Source: JAMZMI01 sp963848175 (GTDB lineage: Bacteria; Bacteroidota; Bacteroidia; Cytophagales; Cyclobacteriaceae). From it: a DNA stretch of 64,000 nucleotides. Within the stretch, counting starts at the first letter, position 1, and the number at the start of each line of letters is the position of its first letter. The stretch covers positions 372,001 through 436,000 of the forward strand of contig CAWKCO010000011.1 of the NCBI GenBank assembly GCA_963848175.1. The letters run 5' to 3'. Of this stretch, positions 9,118-18,275 are shown one piece after another. A program made the position numbers and the translations under genes. Below the pieces are notes generated by a model. That model had not been told where the DNA came from, searched no databases, and was given only the letters and a program-made list of their open reading frames with translations.

Positions 9118-10368
9118 TTAACCCTCGTCGTATCTCTTAAATAGTGTAATGGCATTGTGCCCACCAAATCCAAAAGTATTGCTCAACGCTACTTTCACAT
9201 CAGCTTTCACCGCCTTGCCCAAAACAATATCCAATCCTTCTGGCGCCTGATCATCTATTTGGGTTGTATTGATTGTCGGAGGAATGATTCCTTCTTTGAC
9301 GGCCATTACTGCTGCGATGGCTTCTATCGCTCCTGCCGCACCAAGCAAATGCCCAGTCATTGATTTCGTAGCACTGACTTTGGGTGAGTGGTTTTTAAAA
9401 ACACCTTTCAAAGCTTTCAATTCACTGATATCTCCCATCGGCGTAGAGGTGGCATGCATATTTACATAGTCCACATCTGCGGGAGTTAATCCTGCCTCTT
9501 CCAATGCTAGTAACATTCCACGCTGCGCACCTTCACCTTCAGGATGTGTGGCAGTTAGATGATAGGCATCTGAAGTCATCGCACCGCCACCTATCTCTGC
9601 GTATATTTTAGCACCACGGGCTTTGGCATGCCCTAATTCTTCCAGAATCAAAGCACCGCCACCTTCGCCCATCACAAATCCATCACGCTCTTTGTCGAAC
9701 GGTCTTGAGGCCGAAGCTGGATCGTCGTTGCGAGTAGACAGAGCCTTACTTGCGTTGAACCCTGCAATACCCGATGCATTGATCACCGCATCTGATCCTC
9801 CACTTACGATAATATCCGCCTTATTCCACTTGATATGATTGAATGCTTCTATCAAAGCCGTATTGGAAGTGGCACAGGCCGAAACTGGCGTATAGGTCAC
9901 CCCTTTCAGACCGTATTTGATAGAAATGATACCTGAAGCCATGTTTACCAATATCTTAGGTACGAAGTAGGGATTGAACCTCGGCGTGCCATCTCCTAGA
10001 GCATAATCGGTGATCTCATTGTGAAAAGATTGGATTCCGCCATTGCCAGACCCCCATATCACACCCGCTCTAAAAGCATCTATTTTCTCCAAGTCCAAAC
10101 CCGAGTCTGCAAGCGCTTCAGCAACTACAACCAGTGCATACTGCACATAAGGATCATTGGTGCGCACTTCCTTTTTGTCCAATACTTGGGTGATATCAAA
10201 GTCTTTCAGTTCGCAAGCAAACTTGGTTTTATGATTTGTGGTATCAAAATAAGTGATAGGCGCTGCTCCTGACTTACCTGCTACAAGTCCAGCCCAAAAA
10301 TCAGCTACATTATTCCCTATCGGTGTTAATGCACCCATTCCTGTTACTACTACTCTTCTTTCGCTCAT
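9118..10368 (-). CDS. fabF: 3-oxoacyl-[acyl-carrier-protein] synthase II
   Basis: 416 aa, the normal length for KAS II. It catalyses chain elongation by condensing acyl groups with malonyl-ACP in fatty-acid synthesis in the cytoplasm. The thiolase fold signatures are complete: nucleophile Cys165 in PVSACATSN, His305 in NMHATST, and His340 in KSMTGHLLGAAG. There is also a glycine-rich tail GFGGHNA. The protein starts MSERRVVVTGMGALTPIGN. It stands apart from acpP and other fab genes, with the pirin gene divergent upstream. A dedicated role (membrane adaptation, or aryl-polyene or flexirubin-type lipids) cannot be excluded from sequence alone. Confidence 0.93.
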   Translation of the reverse strand: MSERRVVVTGMGALTPIGNNVADFWAGLVAGKSGAAPITYFDTTNHKTKFACELKDFDITQVLDKKEVRTNDPYVQYALVVVAEALADSGLDLEKIDAFRAGVIWGSGNGGIQSFHNEITDYALGDGTPRFNPYFVPKILVNMASGIISIKYGLKGVTYTPVSACATSNTALIEAFNHIKWNKADIIVSGGSDAVINASGIAGFNASKALSTRNDDPASASRPFDKERDGFVMGEGGGALILEELGHAKARGAKIYAEIGGGAMTSDAYHLTATHPEGEGAQRGMLLALEEAGLTPADVDYVNMHATSTPMGDISELKALKGVFKNHSPKVSATKSMTGHLLGAAGAIEAIAAVMAVKEGIIPPTINTTQIDDQAPEGLDIVLGKAVKADVKVALSNTFGFGGHNAITLFKRYDEG

Positions 10369-10464
10369 AGTTTGTTTATTTTAAGTCACGCGGCGAATGA
10401 CTCTAGATCAATTAAATCAAGTCGCGAAGCTAACCTCTAAGCCATTAAAATAAAACAACAACCT

Positions 10465-10493
10465 TTTGATCAATTTATATGTATATACATTTA
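10465..10493 (+). promoter_or_regulatory. Candidate Bacteroidota-type promoter for the pirin gene
   Basis: TTTG at 10465-10468 and TACATTTA at 10486-10493 approximate the -33 TTTG / -7 TAnnTTTG pattern of Bacteroidota with a 17-bp gap, about 55 bp upstream of the start. An AGGAG at about 10538-10543 precedes the ATG. This is pattern matching only. Confidence 0.25.
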
Positions 10494-10548
10494 AATTACT
10501 TGCAAATGCTTTACAAAGAGCTTTTGCAGGAGCTAAAAGGAGAATGTC

Positions 10549-11412
10549 ATGAAAAAAGTCACACAAACATTTTATGGTCATATAGTAGACATGGGTGGTA
10601 TGCCCGTACGTCAGCCACTTCCTACTAGAGAAGTGAACCAACTTGACCCATTTTTATTGATCCATCACCATACTGGCAAAGTGAGAGCAGATTCTGATCC
10701 TCTGAAAGTAGGTGTTGGTCCACACCCTCATAGAGGATTTTCCCCAGTTACATTTATCTACCAAGGTGGCGTACATCACAGAGACTCCCGTGGCAACAAT
10801 GCTGAAGTGAACGCAGGAGGCGTGCAGTGGATGGATGCAGGAATGGGCGTCATTCATAGCGAACGCCCACCTCAATATTTAGCTGAAAAAGGTGGTACAC
10901 AGGAAATCATACAGATTTGGGTAAATACACCTGCTGCCAAAAAGATGGCTCAACCCAACTACATCGCAGTGCAGAAAGAAATGATTCCTACGATGCAACC
11001 AGATGATGGCGATGGCTTGATTCAAGTTGTATCAGGCACACTTAATGGAATAAATGGCTCTGTAAAACCACCGCTTAACTTGATTTCCTCTATGGGGATT
11101 TTAAATGAAGGAAGTTCGCATACTTTCATCTTAGAGGCTGGACTGAATACTGGTCTGTATCTCCTAGATGGGCAACTGGAAATAGAAGGACATGGCGTAT
11201 TAGCCGCCAATAATTTCGTTGTTTTCGGAAAGGATGGAGACAGCATCAAAGTAAAAGCCGAAAAAGATACCCGGTTTCTGCTTTTAGCCGCTGAACCACT
11301 CAACGAACCTTTAGCCACTTATGGCCCATTTGTGATGAACAACCAAACTCAAATCATGGAAGCTGTTCGTGATTATCAAATGGGAAAAATGGGTGTTCTA
11401 ATTGAAGAATGA
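10549..11412 (+). CDS. Pirin family protein
   Basis: 287 aa bicupin. The metal-binding N-terminal cupin is clear: HPHRGFSPVTFIYQGG and HRDSRGN, with QWMDAGMGVIHSE supplying the remaining His and Glu. The pirin C-terminal domain follows, ending LATYGPFVMN and EAVRDYQMGKMG. Pirins bind Fe(II) or Fe(III); some oxidise quercetin, others act as redox regulators, and the substrate here is unknown. The gene is single, divergent from fabF, with an AGGAG-type ribosome site 6 bases before ATG and its own terminator at 11431. Its ATG start MKKVTQTFYG fits family starts. Confidence 0.92.
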   Translation: MKKVTQTFYGHIVDMGGMPVRQPLPTREVNQLDPFLLIHHHTGKVRADSDPLKVGVGPHPHRGFSPVTFIYQGGVHHRDSRGNNAEVNAGGVQWMDAGMGVIHSERPPQYLAEKGGTQEIIQIWVNTPAAKKMAQPNYIAVQKEMIPTMQPDDGDGLIQVVSGTLNGINGSVKPPLNLISSMGILNEGSSHTFILEAGLNTGLYLLDGQLEIEGHGVLAANNFVVFGKDGDSIKVKAEKDTRFLLLAAEPLNEPLATYGPFVMNNQTQIMEAVRDYQMGKMGVLIEE

Positions 11413-11430
11413 GTCATACCCAGCAGTGAA

Positions 11431-11471
11431 GAGAGTGGTTTGAAAACTGATTTTCAAACTACTCTTTTTTT
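11431..11471 (+). terminator. Rho-independent terminator of the pirin gene
   Basis: The inverted repeat GAGTGGTTTGAAAA / TTTTCAAACTACTC is followed by a run of seven T. It sits 20 bases after the pirin stop and before the convergent rnr gene. Confidence 0.8.
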
Positions 11472-11508
11472 ATGAGTCAAGATGCTGAGTTGATACATTT
11501 TGATCAAA

Positions 11509-13680
11509 TCACTCCTCTGTCACCAAAAGCAAATCAATCGTTCTGCGATCGATATCCGTTTTGGCGATTTTCACTCGAATACTGTCTCCAAGCGTGATAA
11601 TTCGCTTGTTGCGACGACCAATGATTCGGAAGTTTTTATCGTCATATTCATAAAAATCGTCATCCATATCCGCCATACGAATCATACCCTCGCATTTCGT
11701 TTCTGTTATTTCCACATACACTCCCCACTCTGTCACTCCAGATACAATACCATCGAAATCCTGACCGAGTACCGACTGCATAAATTCGACCTGTTTGTAT
11801 TTGATGGAAGCACGCTCTGCGTCAGCAGCATTCTTTTCTCGCTCCGATGAGTGTTGGCATTTTACCTCTACAGGTTGTGCTTCAGGAGATTTTCCACCTT
11901 CCAGATAGTGTGCCAGTAGGCGGTGTACCATCACATCGGGGTAGCGTCTGATAGGCGAAGTAAAATGCGTGTAATGCTCAAAAGCCAAACCAAAGTGACC
12001 TTTTGGCTCGGTGGTATATTTGGCCTTGGACATGGCGCGGATCGCGAGCTGCTCCAGCACGTTCTGCTCCGGTTTGCCCACGATATCATCCATCAATCTA
12101 TTGAGGCTTCCAGAGACATCTCCATCCACTTTCATTTTATGACCAAACCTGCCTGCAAATTTGGAGAAGTTCTCCAGTTTCTCAGGATCAGGATCGTCGT
12201 GCGTCCTGTATACAAATGTATTTGGCAAGGAGTTTTCAGACTTCCTTTGCCATTTGTAAATATGAGTAGCCACTTCACGATTGGCGAGTAGCATGTACTC
12301 CTCGATCATTTTGTGAGCGTCCTTTCTGATTTTTGGCACTACGGCCAAAGGTTTGCCTTTCTCATCCAGTTTGAATTTCACTTCTGTGGTTTCAAAATTC
12401 ACAGCACCTTTCTCAAAACGTTTCGCACGCATGATTTTAGCAATGTCATTCATCAGTACCAAATCCTCAGCAAAATCTCCTTTTCCAGTTTCTATGCGCT
12501 CCTGCGCCTCCTCATAAGTAAATCTTCGGTTCGATTCTATAACCGTGCGCCCAAACCATTTTCCTTTGACCTTACCCTGCCTGTCCATTTTGAAGACGGC
12601 CGCAAAAGTCAATTTTTCCTCATTGGGACGGAGTGAACATAGTCCATTTGAAAGTTTTTCGGGAAGCATTGGGATGGTGCGATCTACGAGGTAAACCGAA
12701 GTAGCACGCTGCAAAGCTTCTTTTTCCAAAATAGATTTTTCCTCTACATAATGCGATACATCCGCAATGTGAATACCGATTTCCAAATCGCCATTATCCA
12801 AATATTCAATGGAGAGCGCATCATCAAAATCCTTGGCATCTTCAGGGTCCACCGTCATGGTAGTAATCTGACGGAAGTCACGACGCTTTTTGATTTCTTC
12901 TTTGCTTATTTCAGTAGAGATACTCTCTGCGGCAGCTTCTATGTGCTCAGGAAACTGAAATGGCAAACCAAACTCTGCCATGATCGAATGAATTTCCGCT
13001 TCATTCTCACCTGCTTGCCCCAGCACAGCCTGCACCGTACCTAAAGGACTTCTATTTTTAGCGTCATGCCAGCTATCCACTTTCACGATCACTTTGTCGT
13101 TGGAGCGGGCTCCTCCCATTTTTTCAGGGAAAACCATGATATCAAAATGTAGCTTTCGGCTATCTGGCACCACAAAAGCGAATTTTGGAGAAACTTCGAT
13201 TTTTCCTACAAACTCCGTTTTCGCACGAGAAACGATCTCTGTCACTCGCCCTTCTGGGCGAAAACCATTGCCCGCTGGTGAGGTCACCTGCACTTTCACA
13301 CGGTCTCCATCCACAGCAAAACGCAAATCATTCGTTTTGACGTAGATGTCGTTTTCTTCGCCTTCCACGACTACATAAGCAAATCGGGAATTGACATGAT
13401 CCACACGGCCTTCCACGGTTTCCACTTCCATGGAACTTGAAAAGCGTCCGTCGGGCGTGCGCATAAGCTTGCCTTGGCGCTCCATACCAAAGAGCAAATC
13501 TTTGAGTGCTTCTTTGGATTTTTTATCTCGCAAACCGAGCATTTTTATCAACTGCCTGTAAGCATAGCTCTCTCCCACATTGGCAGAGAATATCGCGTGC
13601 AAACCACTTTTCAGTTGATGTATTTTTGATTGATCTCCTCCTCCTGATTTGGATGAGGCTTTTTTTCTTTTTTTACTCAT
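11509..13680 (-). CDS. rnr: Ribonuclease R
   Basis: 723 aa 3'-5' exoribonuclease of the RNB family, degrading structured RNA. A basic N-terminal helical region (1-75) is followed by cold-shock-like domains (about 85-240). The RNB catalytic domain starts near 265 with the Asp cluster DPEDAKDFDD (D278, D284, D286, D287) and includes HYTHFTSPIRRYPD. A C-terminal S1 domain (about 640-720, FDGIVSGVTEWGVYVE) follows. It starts MSKKRKKASSKSGGGD and lacks the long lysine-rich tail of the enterobacterial enzyme. It lies 7 bases after the exonuclease gene, so it is probably the last gene of the lipB-orf-exonuclease-rnr run. Confidence 0.95.
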   Translation of the reverse strand: MSKKRKKASSKSGGGDQSKIHQLKSGLHAIFSANVGESYAYRQLIKMLGLRDKKSKEALKDLLFGMERQGKLMRTPDGRFSSSMEVETVEGRVDHVNSRFAYVVVEGEENDIYVKTNDLRFAVDGDRVKVQVTSPAGNGFRPEGRVTEIVSRAKTEFVGKIEVSPKFAFVVPDSRKLHFDIMVFPEKMGGARSNDKVIVKVDSWHDAKNRSPLGTVQAVLGQAGENEAEIHSIMAEFGLPFQFPEHIEAAAESISTEISKEEIKKRRDFRQITTMTVDPEDAKDFDDALSIEYLDNGDLEIGIHIADVSHYVEEKSILEKEALQRATSVYLVDRTIPMLPEKLSNGLCSLRPNEEKLTFAAVFKMDRQGKVKGKWFGRTVIESNRRFTYEEAQERIETGKGDFAEDLVLMNDIAKIMRAKRFEKGAVNFETTEVKFKLDEKGKPLAVVPKIRKDAHKMIEEYMLLANREVATHIYKWQRKSENSLPNTFVYRTHDDPDPEKLENFSKFAGRFGHKMKVDGDVSGSLNRLMDDIVGKPEQNVLEQLAIRAMSKAKYTTEPKGHFGLAFEHYTHFTSPIRRYPDVMVHRLLAHYLEGGKSPEAQPVEVKCQHSSEREKNAADAERASIKYKQVEFMQSVLGQDFDGIVSGVTEWGVYVEITETKCEGMIRMADMDDDFYEYDDKNFRIIGRRNKRIITLGDSIRVKIAKTDIDRRTIDLLLVTEE

Positions 13681-13687
13681 ATAGAGT

Positions 13688-14413
13688 TTAAGTAACTATT
13701 GTAATATTTTCTGATTTCACTAGGGGCAGTGATTTCATTTTGAGGTAAAGTTGCGCCGTGGCGATCACATCGCCCTGACAGTATTTTTCTATGCGCTGAA
13801 GGCCGTCTTTTTCGTGATAATAAACTTCATTCACCTTAGAGCCATCAATATCCGATTTACTAGAGGGAATGTCAAAGATTGTGGTCAATAAATCCAATGA
13901 AGTAAAATTTTTCCTGTCGCCGAACTTCCACATTTCCAGCGTGTCTAGGAAATTGACCTCCCAAGGTTTTTTCCCTGAATTGTCAAGCACGTAAGGGAGA
14001 GAAAGCCCATGAAGCAACATCCGCCTACTTAAATATGGAAAATCAAATTCTTTTCCATTGTGGCCACAAAGCTTCAAAGTCTCAGGATCAAATTTCGTTT
14101 CAAGAAATGCTTTGACGTCCTTCAAAAGCTCCAGCTCATCATGAGCTGCAAATGATTTTACTCGAATGCCCAGCTCTCCCGCAGCTAATGGGTGATAAAT
14201 TCCCACTGCCACTACGATCACTTTGCCAAATTCGGCATAAATACCAGCACGTTGCGAAAACAGCTCTTCAGCACTCAGCTCTTCCTCATTACGGAGAAAT
14301 AGGGTTTTTCGTTCCCAGTGTTTTTGCAGGCCTTCAGAAAGCTCCCCGTAATGCTCCTGCTGAGCTACAGTTTCTATATCGACAATGAGAAGGTTTTTGA
14401 GACGGTGATCCAT
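13688..14413 (-). CDS. Predicted PolB-like 3'-5' exonuclease (DEDDy)
   Basis: 241 aa with the three exonuclease motifs: Exo I LLIVDIETVA (Asp, Glu), Exo II LCGHNGKEFDFPYLSRR, and Exo III EKYCQGDVIATAQLYL (Tyr-x3-Asp). Together these define the DEDDy class of the predicted PolB-like exonuclease family common in Bacteroidota. It is likely a metal-dependent nuclease for DNA or RNA ends; the substrate is unknown. It is 4 bases after the upstream small gene and 7 bases before rnr, suggesting co-transcription with RNase R. Confidence 0.85.
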   Translation of the reverse strand: MDHRLKNLLIVDIETVAQQEHYGELSEGLQKHWERKTLFLRNEEELSAEELFSQRAGIYAEFGKVIVVAVGIYHPLAAGELGIRVKSFAAHDELELLKDVKAFLETKFDPETLKLCGHNGKEFDFPYLSRRMLLHGLSLPYVLDNSGKKPWEVNFLDTLEMWKFGDRKNFTSLDLLTTIFDIPSSKSDIDGSKVNEVYYHEKDGLQRIEKYCQGDVIATAQLYLKMKSLPLVKSENITIVT

Positions 14414-14417
14414 AAAA

Positions 14418-14810
14418 TTAATTGTGCAAAACTCCCTTCATTTTCAACTCGGGAATGAAAGATATATTTTCGGATACGATACTGTCTGGAACAAAGATAT
14501 ACTTCTTATCAAATAGCTGACCATCTATATAGAAACTTACCCAGTATTCATTGTTAAGATGAAAAACCTCGGACGTGATTGGCTCAATAAGCGAATACTG
14601 CTGCGGCTCTAAATATGGAACCATGTGGCGTAGGGTTGATGTTTTTTGTTCCTCCCTGCCTTTGCTGCCATAGCCCTTAGAGGTGATCAATACTGTTTCC
14701 AGTTTCTTCTCATTTCTATTGATCAAATAAACCTTCCAATCGTCCTCTGCTTCCTTGGCCACCGCCACATATACATTCTCAATTGTCGGAAATGCAATGT
14801 CTTTTTTCAT
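14418..14810 (-). CDS. Conserved Bacteroidota protein of unknown function beside lipB
   Basis: 130 aa, soluble, no signal peptide and no catalytic motif seen. Features include an N-terminal ENVYVAVAKEAEDDWKVYLIN, a central KGYGSKGREEQKTSTLRHM and a C-terminal FIPELKMKGVLHN. From memory, short homologues are sometimes mislabelled as phenylalanyl-tRNA synthetase alpha subunit; nothing here supports a synthetase. The start ATG overlaps the lipB stop (ATGA), so translation is coupled to lipB. Confidence 0.7.
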   Translation of the reverse strand: MKKDIAFPTIENVYVAVAKEAEDDWKVYLINRNEKKLETVLITSKGYGSKGREEQKTSTLRHMVPYLEPQQYSLIEPITSEVFHLNNEYWVSFYIDGQLFDKKYIFVPDSIVSENISFIPELKMKGVLHN

Positions 14811-15511
14811 ATCAACTCCATTTCAAATAATATACTTAAATGCTTCTTCAACTTTTCTTCTACCAGTGCCATATCTACTTCGTGTCCCACTTCTTGATGA
14901 AGAGAGGTCACTGCTTTATCGTCGATACCGCATGGCACAATGTGACCAAAATAGCTTAAATCCACATTTACATTCAAAGCAAAACCATGCATGGTCACCC
15001 AGCGGCTAGATTTCACACCCATGGCACAAATCTTTCGTGCTAATTCAGGCTTTTCATAATCAATCCAAACACCTGTAAGCCCATCGATTCTACCACCTTT
15101 AACTCCAAAATCTGCAAGTGTAAGAATAACAGCTTCCTCTAAATATCGCAGATATTTGTGAATATCTGTAAAGAAATTATCCAAATCCAAGATGGGGTAG
15201 CCCACAATCTGACCAGGGCCGTGATAAGTAATATCTCCTCCTCGGTTTATTTTATAAAAACTGGCTTCTTTCTCATCCAACCCATACTTATCCAAAAGCA
15301 AATGCTCTGGCTTGCCACTTTTTCCTAATGTATAAACATGCGGATGACTACAAAAAATCAAAAAATTCTCCGTGGGTATTTGCTCCAGCTCGGGCAACTT
15401 TCTGTTGGCAATCTTTCGCTCCACCACTCGCCCAAAAACCTCCTCTTGATAGTCCCAAGCGGCTTGATAATCTTTTAGTCCAAGATGTATAAAAGTGGTT
15501 TTTTTGTTCAT
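14807..15511 (-). CDS. lipB: Octanoyl-[ACP]:protein N-octanoyltransferase
   Basis: 234 aa, typical LipB. It transfers octanoate from acyl carrier protein to lipoyl domains, the first step of lipoate cofactor synthesis. The family motif NRGGDITYHGPGQIVGYPIL, a VYTLGKSGKPEHLL segment and the catalytic-cysteine motif VPCGIDDKAVTSL are all present, and MGVKSSRWVTMHGFALNV is conserved. It heads a four-gene run ending in rnr and is divergent from yraN. No lipA lies nearby. Confidence 0.95.
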   Translation of the reverse strand: MNKKTTFIHLGLKDYQAAWDYQEEVFGRVVERKIANRKLPELEQIPTENFLIFCSHPHVYTLGKSGKPEHLLLDKYGLDEKEASFYKINRGGDITYHGPGQIVGYPILDLDNFFTDIHKYLRYLEEAVILTLADFGVKGGRIDGLTGVWIDYEKPELARKICAMGVKSSRWVTMHGFALNVNVDLSYFGHIVPCGIDDKAVTSLHQEVGHEVDMALVEEKLKKHLSILFEMELI

Positions 15512-15665
15512 GCGCAGAACGAGCAGGTAATTGAGATTTGAACGCTCAAAATTAGTGCAATAGTTTCAGCAATTGAGAATATATGTGACCTGTATTCATT
15601 TATCCATTTTTACTACGATTACAATTCTTATTACCAAAAACAAACAAACCGTCGTATATTGAGAT

Positions 15666-16007
15666 ATGAACAACAAACCGCAAGGAATCAGCGGAGAAGA
15701 TACCGCCGCTGCTTTTATCAAGAAAAAAGGATTTGAAATACTCGAACGAAACTACCGCCACAAGCACGGCGAAGTGGACATCATCGGGATGATAGACAAT
15801 GTGCTTCTCGTTTTCTGCGAAGTGAAATACCGAAAAAGTAGCGCCTATGGCCACCCAGAAGTTTTTGTTTCAAGGGATCAGCAAAGGAGCATTATCAAGG
15901 TTGCCGAAAATTACATAGAAGCTATCAACTGGCACAGGGACATTCGTTTTGACATTTTGGCCATTACCGGAAAAGAAGTATATCATATAGAAGACGCATT
16001 TTACTGA
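15666..16007 (+). CDS. yraN: UPF0102 (YraN) family endonuclease-like protein
   Basis: 113 aa with the PD-(D/E)xK-like core of the family: RNYRHKHGEVDIIG (Glu, Asp) followed by LVFCEVKYRKS (E-x-K), and the final helix RSIIKVAENYI. These proteins resemble Holliday-junction resolvases, but the cellular function is not established. It starts MNNKPQGISGEDTAAAFI. A single gene between divergent lipB and a convergent signal-peptide protein, with a bidirectional terminator behind it. Confidence 0.88.
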   Translation: MNNKPQGISGEDTAAAFIKKKGFEILERNYRHKHGEVDIIGMIDNVLLVFCEVKYRKSSAYGHPEVFVSRDQQRSIIKVAENYIEAINWHRDIRFDILAITGKEVYHIEDAFY

Positions 16008-16020
16008 AAGCTTATTCAAA

Positions 16021-16057
16021 AAAACCCCTTCAACTCATTGAATTGAAGGGATTTCTT
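16021..16057. terminator. Bidirectional terminator between yraN and the 16077 gene
   Basis: CCCCTTCAA / TTGAAGGG stem with flanking A-run on the left and TTTCTTT on the right, between two convergent stop codons. Confidence 0.7.
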
Positions 16058-16076
16058 TATGAGCAAAAATGCTTCT

Positions 16077-16601
16077 TTAGAGCTCTTTCAAATGATGCAC
16101 GTGCTCATCTATTAGATCTATTCTCCTAGTTATGCCTTCCACATACTTGAAAAGCTCCTTTTCCAGCGCTTTTACTTCCTTTTTATACTCTTTGCCGCCT
16201 TTTTTAGCAAGATTGTTTTCTATGCCGTTGAGCGTACCACACTCCTTGTGCAAAAACTTTAAGAACGAAGGAGTGGTATAAATGGTCTCTACAGTCACGA
16301 TATCATCCAGCGTAGCTTTTGCCTCAGCATCTTCACTGGTATCATATTTTTTCTTTACGATCATGTAAAGTGATGTATCGTAATGATGAATCAAATTGAG
16401 CAATTCAATGGTTTGATCACGATAAGGCTTGATCTGACAATAATCTTTCAAACCATTGTAAGTCTCAAGCTTAACCGCCTCCGCGTCCCATCTGATGGTC
16501 AGATCGTCAATGATTTTTACTATATCCTCTTCTTCTTCCTGAGCCAAAGAACAAAATGACAATCCGAATAAGGCAAGAGCTATGATGGTGAATTTTTTCA
16601 T
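16077..16601 (-). CDS. Exported helical protein of unknown function
   Basis: 174 aa, not recognised. A clear Sec signal peptide (MKKFTIIALALFGLSFCSLA, cleavage near 21) leads into an acidic EEEED stretch. A mostly alpha-helical domain follows, with a Cys pair candidate (YCQIKPY, KECGTLNGI) and a C-terminal IDEHVHHLKEL. It is the gene after obg on the same strand (66 bases) and may be transcribed with it. Confidence 0.65.
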   Translation of the reverse strand: MKKFTIIALALFGLSFCSLAQEEEEDIVKIIDDLTIRWDAEAVKLETYNGLKDYCQIKPYRDQTIELLNLIHHYDTSLYMIVKKKYDTSEDAEAKATLDDIVTVETIYTTPSFLKFLHKECGTLNGIENNLAKKGGKEYKKEVKALEKELFKYVEGITRRIDLIDEHVHHLKEL

Positions 16602-16666
16602 TACAGAACAGTTAGGTTTATATGATAATTAAACTTAAAGTGAATAAGCGAAGAAACAAAACGGGC

Positions 16667-17653
16667 TCAATCATTAAGCGACTTCCAAATCTTATCTTTC
16701 AGCTCCTGAATGCCATATCCTGTTACGCTTGAAATAAAAATTGTTTCTATTTCAGGAAGCTCCTCACGCATTTGACCTATCAGTTCTTCATCTAGCATAT
16801 CGGCTTTAGAAATGGCCAGAAGTCGTTCTTTATCCAAAAGTTCTGGATTGTATTTCTGTAGCTCGCCTATCAAAATATTGTATTCTGCCTTGATGTCTTT
16901 GGCATCTGCAGGAATCATAAAGAGCAACATGGAGTTTCTCTCTATGTGTCGCAAAAAGCGAATTCCTAAACCACGCCCTTCAGCTGCTCCTTCTATGATA
17001 CCGGGAATATCCGCCATCACAAAAGACTTGAAGTCACGGTATTCTACCACACCAAGATTTGGCACCAAAGTAGTAAAGGCATAATCGGCAATTTCAGGCT
17101 TGGCGGCAGACACCACTGAGAGCAAGGTGGATTTCCCTGCATTTGGAAACCCCACCAATCCTACATCCGCCAAAATTTTCAACTCAAGAATGATCCACTT
17201 GTCTTCACATGGGATACCAGGCTGTGCATATCTTGGAGCTTGGTTGGTCGAGGTTTTAAAATGGAAATTCCCCTGCCCACCTTTGCCTCCTTTCAGCAAT
17301 ATTTTCTCTTCCCCATCTTCCAGAATCTCCAGTATCACTTCGCCAGTTTCAGCATCTTTGGCTACTGTGCCAATGGGCACATCCAAAATGATGTCTTTGC
17401 CATCGGCACCAGTGCTTTTCTGACCTTCTCCTGCACCACCATCATCCGCAAAAATGTGCTTGCGATACCTCAAGTGAATCAATGTCCACATTTGAGCATT
17501 GCCACGCATGATGATATGACCTCCTCGCCCTCCATCTCCTCCATCAGGACCTCCTTGTGGCACAAATTTTTCTCTCCTAAAATGGACAGAACCTGGACCA
17601 CCGTTTCCTGAACGGCCTGAAAATTTGACGTAATCTATAAAGTTTGAATCCAT
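16667..17653 (-). CDS. obg: Obg GTPase (ribosome assembly)
   Basis: 328 aa. It shows the glycine-rich Obg domain (1-157: GGPGSVHFRREKFVPQGGPD, GGDGGRGGHI) followed by the G domain with G1 GFPNAGKST, switch and G3 DIPGIIEGA, and G4 in the variant form ISKAD. There is no C-terminal OCT extension, as in many Bacteroidota. It acts in 50S subunit maturation and stress signalling. Its ATG overlaps the last base of the adk stop, so the two are translationally coupled. Confidence 0.95.
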   Translation of the reverse strand: MDSNFIDYVKFSGRSGNGGPGSVHFRREKFVPQGGPDGGDGGRGGHIIMRGNAQMWTLIHLRYRKHIFADDGGAGEGQKSTGADGKDIILDVPIGTVAKDAETGEVILEILEDGEEKILLKGGKGGQGNFHFKTSTNQAPRYAQPGIPCEDKWIILELKILADVGLVGFPNAGKSTLLSVVSAAKPEIADYAFTTLVPNLGVVEYRDFKSFVMADIPGIIEGAAEGRGLGIRFLRHIERNSMLLFMIPADAKDIKAEYNILIGELQKYNPELLDKERLLAISKADMLDEELIGQMREELPEIETIFISSVTGYGIQELKDKIWKSLND

Positions 17654-18231
17654 TAGGCTGGTAGGCCATCAATCACCTTCGCGATTTGACCATATATTTC
17701 TTCGATACTGCCAACACCATTGATGCCGTTGAATTTATCTTGTTTTTTGTAATAAGCTGCAACTGGAGAAGTCTCCTCTTGGTAAACTTTGATTCTCGTC
17801 GTGATCTTAGCATCATCCTGATCATCCACTCTACCAGATGTTTTGGCTCTTTCTTTTATTCTCACTCTCAGTTCATCTTCTGGCACTTCCAGCGCGATCA
17901 TCCCTGAGATTTTCAGATCGTGTTCTGCCAACATCTTATCAAGCTCTTCTGCCTGATTGACTGTTCTCGGAAAACCATCGAAAATAAACCCCTTGGCAGA
18001 CAAACTCTCTTGGATTTTGTCCTCTACCATGCCCACCACTACTTTGTCAGGAACAAGGTTGCCCTGATCCATATAGCCTTGTGCAAGCTTGCCCAGCTCC
18101 GTGCCTTCTCCTAAGTGCTTGCGAAAAAGATCGCCAGTAGAGATGTGTACTAGACCGTAATTTTTGATGATGTTTTCACTTTGAGTGCCCTTTCCCGCTC
18201 CTGGAGGGCCAAACAGTACGATGTTTAACAT
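17653..18231 (-). CDS. adk: Adenylate kinase
   Basis: 192 aa short-form enzyme (ATP + AMP = 2 ADP). P-loop GPPGAGKGTQ, AMP-site STGDLFRKHL, DGFPRTVNQAEELD, and a short lid KTSGRVDDQDD without the zinc cysteines. It is 42 bases downstream of hpt and overlaps obg by one base, forming a purine/ribosome-assembly run M42-hpt-adk-obg. Confidence 0.97.
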   Translation of the reverse strand: MLNIVLFGPPGAGKGTQSENIIKNYGLVHISTGDLFRKHLGEGTELGKLAQGYMDQGNLVPDKVVVGMVEDKIQESLSAKGFIFDGFPRTVNQAEELDKMLAEHDLKISGMIALEVPEDELRVRIKERAKTSGRVDDQDDAKITTRIKVYQEETSPVAAYYKKQDKFNGINGVGSIEEIYGQIAKVIDGLPA

Positions 18232-18275
18232 TATTTTTTTGTTGTTTAATCAATAAATATAGCAGATTCCCGAGG

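Noticed and set aside
14418..14810. Phenylalanyl-tRNA synthetase alpha subunit
   Set aside because: Only 130 aa with no class II synthetase motif; the name appears to be a propagated mislabel.
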